A stretch of 11,010 bases of DNA from Chloroflexota bacterium. Its GTDB lineage: Bacteria; Chloroflexota; Limnocylindria; Limnocylindrales; CSP1-4. The DNA lies in contig PMJT01000214.1 in NCBI GenBank assembly GCA_003158495.1, positions 5,622-16,631 on the forward strand. Direction: 5' to 3'. A program made the translations under genes and the position numbers. Position 1 is the stretch's first letter, and each line of letters starts with the position of its first letter. This document shows positions 7,084 through 11,010 of this stretch, in pieces. The notes beneath the pieces are model-generated. The model searched no databases and had not been told where the DNA came from. It worked only from the letters and a program-made list of their open reading frames with translations.

Positions 7084-9594
7084 TCAGAGCGTGACTATCG
7101 TGGCCCCATCTCCGCCCTCGCCGCGACCGCCGGGCCGCCACGACTTGACCAGCGGGTGGCTCCCGGTGTGCTCGCGGACGGCGTCGCGGAGCGCGCCCGT
7201 GCCCATGCCGTGAATGATCGTGGCCTGGTCCAGACCGGCGAGTGAAGCGTCGTCGAGATATCGATCCAGCACCTCGAGAGCCTCCTCCACCTTGGCCCCG
7301 CGCAGGTCCAGCGACGAGGCAACCGTCCGCGCCCGATCGAACTGCAGCCGCGACGCAGACGAGGAGATCTCTGGAGCGCGGTATCCGCCCGGCGTTCGGG
7401 CGCCGATCGACTGGCCGAGGCCCGACCAATCGCCGTCGCCGCCGGTTGCCGGCTCCAGGTCGTCGACCGAAACCGTGATCCTCATCCCGCCGACCTCGAT
7501 CGTGGCCCGCTTTCCGCCTTTCTCGAGTGCTGCGAGCCTGCCCTCGGCGCCACCGGTCCGGGTGCGTGCCCGCATGCCGATACGCCACTGGATCGGTTCG
7601 AAGATCCGCGGTCTGACCGGCTCTGGCTCGTCGGCGAACTCGGGCAGTCCGTCCAGCTGAGCGTTGGCTCGACCAAGATCCTCGTCAAGGCTCTTCTGGG
7701 TGACCGTTTCGCGTTCCAGCCGGCGGCGAATGCCGCGGATTTCGGCCCGAACCTCGGCGATCAAGTGCTCCGCCTCGTCGCGGGCCGCCTTCACGGCCTC
7801 GTCGCGCTCCTTGCGGGCCTGACGCCGCTCGTCCTCGGCGGATGCGAGCGCAGTTCGAGCCCGCTCCTCGGCCGAGCGCGCCTGGATCAGGCCGTCGGCG
7901 GTCTCCGCCTGGGTGGCCTTGATCGAGGCCAGCGTCTCCTCGAACGCCTGCTGTTCTTCGGTCAGCCGCGAGCGAGCGTCGTTCACGATTGGACCGGGCA
8001 ATCCGAGCCGCTCGGCGATGGCGAAGGCCTGGCTCTGGCCCGGCAAGCCGATGGTGAGCTTGTAAGTCGGCCGCAGCGTCTCGACGTCGAATTCGACGGA
8101 AGCGTTGCGGGCCTTCGGCGTCGTGTGAGCGTAGAGCTTGAGCTCGGCGTAGTGAGTCGTGGCCGCGATCAGGGCGCCCGAACGAATGAAGTAGTCAAGC
8201 AGCGCCTGGGCCAGCGCGGATCCCTCCGTTGGGTCCGTACCGGCGCCGAGTTCGTCGAGAAGGATCAGCTTGTTCGGGCCAGCCGCCTCAACGATGCGGA
8301 CTATCGAGCGCAGGTGGCCGCTGAACGTGGAGAGCGACTGGGCCACGGACTGCTCGTCGCCGATGTCGGCGTAGATGTCGTCGAGAATAGGCAGCTTCGT
8401 GCCCGTGTCCGCCGGGACGTGGAGCCCAGACTGGTGCATCAGGCTGAGCAGGCCCAGCGTTCGAAGCGCAACGGTCTTGCCGCCAGTGTTCGGCCCTGTA
8501 ATCAGGAGGGCCGTGTATTCGCCGCCAAGGCGAATGTCGACCGGGATCACGTGACCGGTCAGACCCGGGTGGCGAGCGCCGAGGAGCACGACCTCGGGCC
8601 TGTCGGCGATCTCCGCCGGGATCGCGTCCATTTCATCGGCCAGCTTGGCCTTGGCGGCCCAGAAATCGAACCGCGCCAGCGCGTCCAGCGTCTCGCGCAG
8701 GGGCCCGGCCTGCCCGGCGACGACCATCGACAGCTCATCGAGGATCCGCTCGATCTCGGCCTGCTCGGCGACTCTTGCCTCACGCCAGGTGTTGCCCATC
8801 TCGACGGCAACGAGCGGCTCCACGAATAGCGTCTGGCCACTGCCGGAGGCGTCGTGGACGATGCCCTTGACTTTGCTCTTGGCATCGGCGCGGATCGGGA
8901 TCACGTACCGGCCGCTCCGGAGCGTTACGATCGGCTCCTGGAGAGAGCCTGCGAGTTCACCGCTGTGGATGAACTGATCGAGGCGGCTTCGCAGGCGCTC
9001 GTAGGCGACGCGAACGGCTCGCCGAAGGCCGCCTAGCTTTGGCGATGCCGTGTCGAGCAGTTCTCCGGTTGGGTCGAAGCTCCGCTGGAGCGTGTTCCGC
9101 AGGCTCGGCAGCGGGTGAATCTCGCGAGCCAGCTCGTGAAGCAGCGGCCGGCGATCGCTCATCAGCGCGTCGCCGAGCCTCGTGGCCGCTTCGAGCGTGG
9201 CCACGATGTCAAGGAAGTGCAGCGGGTCCAGCCGGCCGCCTCGCGCCGCCCGGTCGATCCACGGTCCGATGTCCTTGGCGCCGCCGATGCCCGCCCCGGG
9301 ATGACCCGAAACGAAGCCACGTGTCTGGGATGTCTCCTCCAGGCCGCGCGCCACGATGACACGATCCGTTGATGGCTCGAGGGCTTCGGCCAGGTCCCGG
9401 CCGGGTCCGAACCCGGTGGCGGCGGCCAATCGGGCCCGAACGAGCGGGTACTCCAGCAGCGCCAGCGAGCGAGAGTCGAGGCGGGCGTCCAGAGACGGCC
9501 GCGGAGTCGTGGGCGCGGCGGCGATCGCCGTGGCTGCCGGCGAGCCGGCAGTTCCGCCAACCCGGGCGGCTCGACCGTTCCCTCTTGCGGTCAT
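7084..9594 (-). CDS. mutS2: MutS2 ATPase/endonuclease with C-terminal Smr domain
   Basis: MutS2 proteins bind branched DNA and limit recombination in some bacteria; in Bacillus subtilis MutS2 acts on collided ribosomes. They do not do MutL-dependent mismatch repair. This 836-residue protein lacks the MutS mismatch-recognition domain and begins with a core/lever region after a ~33-residue Ala/Pro-rich leader. GSGQTLFVEP at 251-260 is typical of MutS2. The ATPase has Walker A GPNTGGKT (367-374), Walker B LILLDE (443-448), STFSGHL (422-428) and TTHYAELK (479-486). A charged coiled coil spans about 545-625, then a KOW-like segment near 665-715. The Smr nuclease domain carries LDLRG (762-766) and HGMGTG (795-800), the intact nuclease-associated motifs. 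ATG 9594 overlaps the glycosylase stop by ATGA, with a weak GAGG 6 nt upstream. The open frame reaches 9828 but that lies inside the glycosylase gene. Confidence 0.96.
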   Translation of the reverse strand: MTARGNGRAARVGGTAGSPAATAIAAAPTTPRPSLDARLDSRSLALLEYPLVRARLAAATGFGPGRDLAEALEPSTDRVIVARGLEETSQTRGFVSGHPGAGIGGAKDIGPWIDRAARGGRLDPLHFLDIVATLEAATRLGDALMSDRRPLLHELAREIHPLPSLRNTLQRSFDPTGELLDTASPKLGGLRRAVRVAYERLRSRLDQFIHSGELAGSLQEPIVTLRSGRYVIPIRADAKSKVKGIVHDASGSGQTLFVEPLVAVEMGNTWREARVAEQAEIERILDELSMVVAGQAGPLRETLDALARFDFWAAKAKLADEMDAIPAEIADRPEVVLLGARHPGLTGHVIPVDIRLGGEYTALLITGPNTGGKTVALRTLGLLSLMHQSGLHVPADTGTKLPILDDIYADIGDEQSVAQSLSTFSGHLRSIVRIVEAAGPNKLILLDELGAGTDPTEGSALAQALLDYFIRSGALIAATTHYAELKLYAHTTPKARNASVEFDVETLRPTYKLTIGLPGQSQAFAIAERLGLPGPIVNDARSRLTEEQQAFEETLASIKATQAETADGLIQARSAEERARTALASAEDERRQARKERDEAVKAARDEAEHLIAEVRAEIRGIRRRLERETVTQKSLDEDLGRANAQLDGLPEFADEPEPVRPRIFEPIQWRIGMRARTRTGGAEGRLAALEKGGKRATIEVGGMRITVSVDDLEPATGGDGDWSGLGQSIGARTPGGYRAPEISSSASRLQFDRARTVASSLDLRGAKVEEALEVLDRYLDDASLAGLDQATIIHGMGTGALRDAVREHTGSHPLVKSWRPGGRGEGGDGATIVTL

Positions 9595-10310
9595 CGCGCG
9601 GCCTCGCGGCGTGCCCGGGCCCTGGCCACGGAGATCGCCGGATTGCCCGAAGCGAAGAACCGCCACGGCTTGCTGCGCCACGGCTCCGGGGCGTAGTCGA
9701 TGCCGACGCGCGGACCCATCGCGAAGGGGAGTGGCCCATCGCCCGGCGCCATCTCCAGGTGGAGCGGCGCGGCAACATCGCACAGGTCGAGTCCGTCGTC
9801 GGTTCGGTCTATCGAAAACGCCGCGCAAACGAGACCCGGTCCGGCCGCGAGTCGTCGATCACTTACGAGGGCCATCGCGCGCTGCGCACGGGCGATCGCC
9901 TCGGGACCCTGGCGGTCGGCTCTGATAATGGCCTGATCCAGGCGGGCGGCACGCATGGCGGCAACTCCGGAGACGGGCTCGACGGCCCGGATGAGCAGGG
10001 CCGCCGGCCGTCCTTCGGCCTCGGTGACGACGTTGAGACAGTTGTACATGCCGTAGACAAGGTACACGTAGGCGACTCCGGGCGGCCCGAACATGACTGC
10101 GTTGCGTTTTGTCCTGCCGAACCGGGCATGGGATGCGAGGTCGTTGACGCCGACATAGGCCTCCACTTCCACAATGCGGCCGATTCGCGCTTCGGGACCA
10201 CTCCCGCGCACCAAGCGAGCCCCGATCAGGCTCCGCGCCGCCGTCTCGGTTCCGGCGGCCAGGAGCGCCCGAACGAATGGCTCAGAGACGACCGCGTGAG
10301 CTGTCGTCAC
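9591..10310 (-). CDS. mpg: 3-methyladenine DNA glycosylase (AAG/Mpg family)
   Basis: Removes alkylated and deaminated purines such as 3-methyladenine and hypoxanthine, starting base excision repair. The 239-residue protein matches the AAG fold along its length. RIVEVEAYVG (45-54) holds the catalytic Glu (Glu50, equivalent to human Glu125) and the intercalating Tyr52 (human Tyr127). His61 in DLASHA matches human His136. TKRNAVMFG (67-75), YVYLVYGMYNCLNVV (81-95), AAGPGL (155-160) and GPRVGI (199-204) are family blocks. PWRFF (215-219) near the end is also typical. The start is GTG 10310; no good Shine-Dalgarno precedes it, only 23 nt after the cvpA stop, so translation may depend on readthrough from cvpA. 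It ends in an ATGA overlap with mutS2. The basic last 15 residues are unremarkable. Confidence 0.95.
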   Translation of the reverse strand: MTTAHAVVSEPFVRALLAAGTETAARSLIGARLVRGSGPEARIGRIVEVEAYVGVNDLASHARFGRTKRNAVMFGPPGVAYVYLVYGMYNCLNVVTEAEGRPAALLIRAVEPVSGVAAMRAARLDQAIIRADRQGPEAIARAQRAMALVSDRRLAAGPGLVCAAFSIDRTDDGLDLCDVAAPLHLEMAPGDGPLPFAMGPRVGIDYAPEPWRSKPWRFFASGNPAISVARARARREAAR

Positions 10311-10333
10311 GGACTCGACCGGGGCGGTGTCGC

Positions 10334-10909
10334 TCAGGGGAAGAGCGTCGTCAGATCATTCGGCAGGAGAGGTGACAAGAGGTGCACGAACGGCGGCACC
10401 AGGATGTCCTTGTCCGCACCGGCGATCCGGGACTCGTGGATGACCAGGTCCTGCGCCTGCCGTACCTGTGAGACGTCGCCGGAAGACGGCGGCGGCAGCG
10501 TGTACGAGTTGAAGATGATGACTAGCATCGTCAGTACGACCACGCCCTGCAGCAGCCCCAGCAGACCACCGGCAGCGTCGTCCGCGATGGGATGGTCGGC
10601 AGTGAGCTCCGTCCGCTTGTAGAAGCCCTGGATGGTGATGGAAGCGACGACCGAGGCGACGATGAAGATGATGCCGAACGCGAGCAGCCGGTTGTACCCG
10701 AGGTTGAACTGGGTCCAGTTCCCGGCCAGAAAATCGCCTACCGGGTCCCGCAGGTTCGCGGCGAAGATGAAGGCGACCAGCATCGAGGCTATCCCGAGAA
10801 GTCTGCGGATAGCGCCCTGAACGACGCCCAGGAAGAAGAAGGCCGTGAGTCCGAGCAACAGGCCAAGGTCTATTAGCGCCGTGCTCTTGATTGCCCCAAC
10901 GATGTCCAC
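10334..10909 (-). CDS. cvpA: CvpA-family membrane protein
   Basis: A 191-residue inner-membrane protein. In E. coli the family is named for colicin V production; its molecular role is not settled. Four hydrophobic segments are visible at about 12-31, 36-52, 75-96 and 114-134. Between the third and fourth lies the family's Asp/Gly-spaced block (DDAAGGLLGLLQG, 110-122), followed by a hydrophilic C-terminal tail (about 137-191) that is likely outside the membrane. The start is GTG 10909, because GGAGGT sits 6 nt upstream. The frame can be extended to a TTG at 10942, but that codon has no ribosome binding site and would add eleven Arg/Gly-rich residues containing the Shine-Dalgarno. It is the first gene of the visible minus-strand block. 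The Bacillus subtilis relative YshB also lies just upstream of repair genes ending in mutS2, which supports the assignment. Confidence 0.85.
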   Translation of the reverse strand: MDIVGAIKSTALIDLGLLLGLTAFFFLGVVQGAIRRLLGIASMLVAFIFAANLRDPVGDFLAGNWTQFNLGYNRLLAFGIIFIVASVVASITIQGFYKRTELTADHPIADDAAGGLLGLLQGVVVLTMLVIIFNSYTLPPPSSGDVSQVRQAQDLVIHESRIAGADKDILVPPFVHLLSPLLPNDLTTLFP

Positions 10910-10915
10910 CGATCC

Positions 10916-10921
10916 ACCTCC
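10916..10921 (-). promoter_or_regulatory. Ribosome binding site fixing a GTG start
   Basis: The minus strand reads GGAGGT, 6 nt before the GTG at 10909-10907. This strong site places the cvpA start there rather than at the upstream in-frame TTG (10942). Confidence 0.85.
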
Positions 10922-10935
10922 GCGGGCGGTGCGGG

Positions 10936-10952
10936 CCGACAAAACGGGTCGG
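10936..10952. promoter_or_regulatory. Small inverted repeat downstream of the candidate cvpA promoter
   Basis: CCGAC and GTCGG form a perfect 5-bp palindrome around a 7-nt A-rich/CGG spacer. It lies 14 nt downstream of the proposed -10, near the expected start of the transcript. It may be an operator or a 5'-end stem, but a repeat this short could be chance. Confidence 0.25.
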
Positions 10953-10965
10953 TTAGATCCCGGCT

Positions 10966-10995
10966 AGGTTAGCAGCGCAGGTGTGCCTCCGGCAA
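10966..10995 (-). promoter_or_regulatory. Candidate promoter of the cvpA-mpg-mutS2 block
   Basis: On the minus strand TTGCCG (10995-10990) and TAACCT (10971-10966) are separated by 18 nt. They resemble a -35/-10 pair, with four and three of six consensus bases. A transcript would have about a 50-nt leader before the GTG. The rest of 10910-11010 shows no gene. Confidence 0.35.
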
Positions 10996-11010
10996 CGTTC
11001 CTGGACGGCC

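Noticed and set aside
5417..7213. 598-residue plus-strand open frame across murJ and the FemAB gene
   Set aside because: It spans two clear genes on the other strand, is Arg/Pro-rich low-complexity translation and has no recognisable motif.
6959..7588. Upstream extension of the FemAB frame
   Set aside because: It runs into mutS2. The strong AGGAGGT and TTG at 6958 mark the start, and the added residues are Arg-rich shadow sequence.
7765..8829. 354-residue plus-strand open frame antisense to mutS2
   Set aside because: It lies wholly opposite the ATPase and coiled-coil region of mutS2, whose motifs are intact.
9595..9828. Upstream extension of mutS2
   Set aside because: It lies inside the glycosylase gene. 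The ATGA overlap at 9591-9594 gives a better start.
1..11010. A novel defence, mobile or biosynthetic system
   Set aside because: All seven genes fall into well-known families with intact motifs, the gaps are short, and there are no long repeats, integrase, toxin-antitoxin pair or CRISPR spacing.

Overview
The window is GC-rich (by eye about two-thirds G+C) bacterial chromosome, packed with seven housekeeping genes. I see no mobile element, CRISPR array, tRNA/rRNA or phage gene. Gene content (MutS2 with Smr domain, FemAB-type ligase, class A PBP with a Thr-Pro tail, CvpA-MutS2 linkage, TTG/GTG starts) suggests a GC-rich, probably monoderm lineage. Chloroflexota or a relative is my best guess, by inference only.

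Layout, left to right. The minus strand at 1-1010 holds tyrosyl-tRNA synthetase, whose C-terminus runs off the left edge. A roughly 100-bp divergent promoter region (1011-1110) separates it from a plus-strand class A penicillin-binding protein (1111-3957). That gene converges, with only 20 bp between stops, on a minus-strand block read from the right edge leftwards. Its order is cvpA-family membrane protein (10909-10334), 3-methyladenine DNA glycosylase (10310-9591), mutS2 (9594-7084), a 125-bp gap, FemAB-type ligase (6958-5846) and murJ (5849-3978). Glycosylase/mutS2 and FemAB/murJ each share a 4-nt ATGA stop-start overlap, so each pair is probably translationally coupled.

Two themes emerge. 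The left-central part is peptidoglycan building: a probable cross-bridge ligase acting on lipid-linked precursor, the lipid II flippase MurJ, and a bifunctional glycosyltransferase/transpeptidase that polymerises and cross-links it. The right part is a CvpA-glycosylase-MutS2 block. It resembles the cvpA-like/polX/mutS2 order of Bacillus subtilis, with a base-excision glycosylase where polX would be.

Several starts were set from the sequence rather than from the longest frame: the PBP at 1111, the FemAB protein at a TTG (6958) with a strong ribosome binding site, mutS2 at 9594, and cvpA at a GTG (10909) with a strong ribosome binding site. Non-coding points of note are a five-run G-quadruplex candidate on the minus strand just past the murJ stop, an extended -10 element almost touching the PBP start codon, a hairpin before the tyrS ribosome binding site, and a GC hairpin between mutS2 and the FemAB gene. 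I found no convincing undescribed system; this is a conserved core region with a few odd details.
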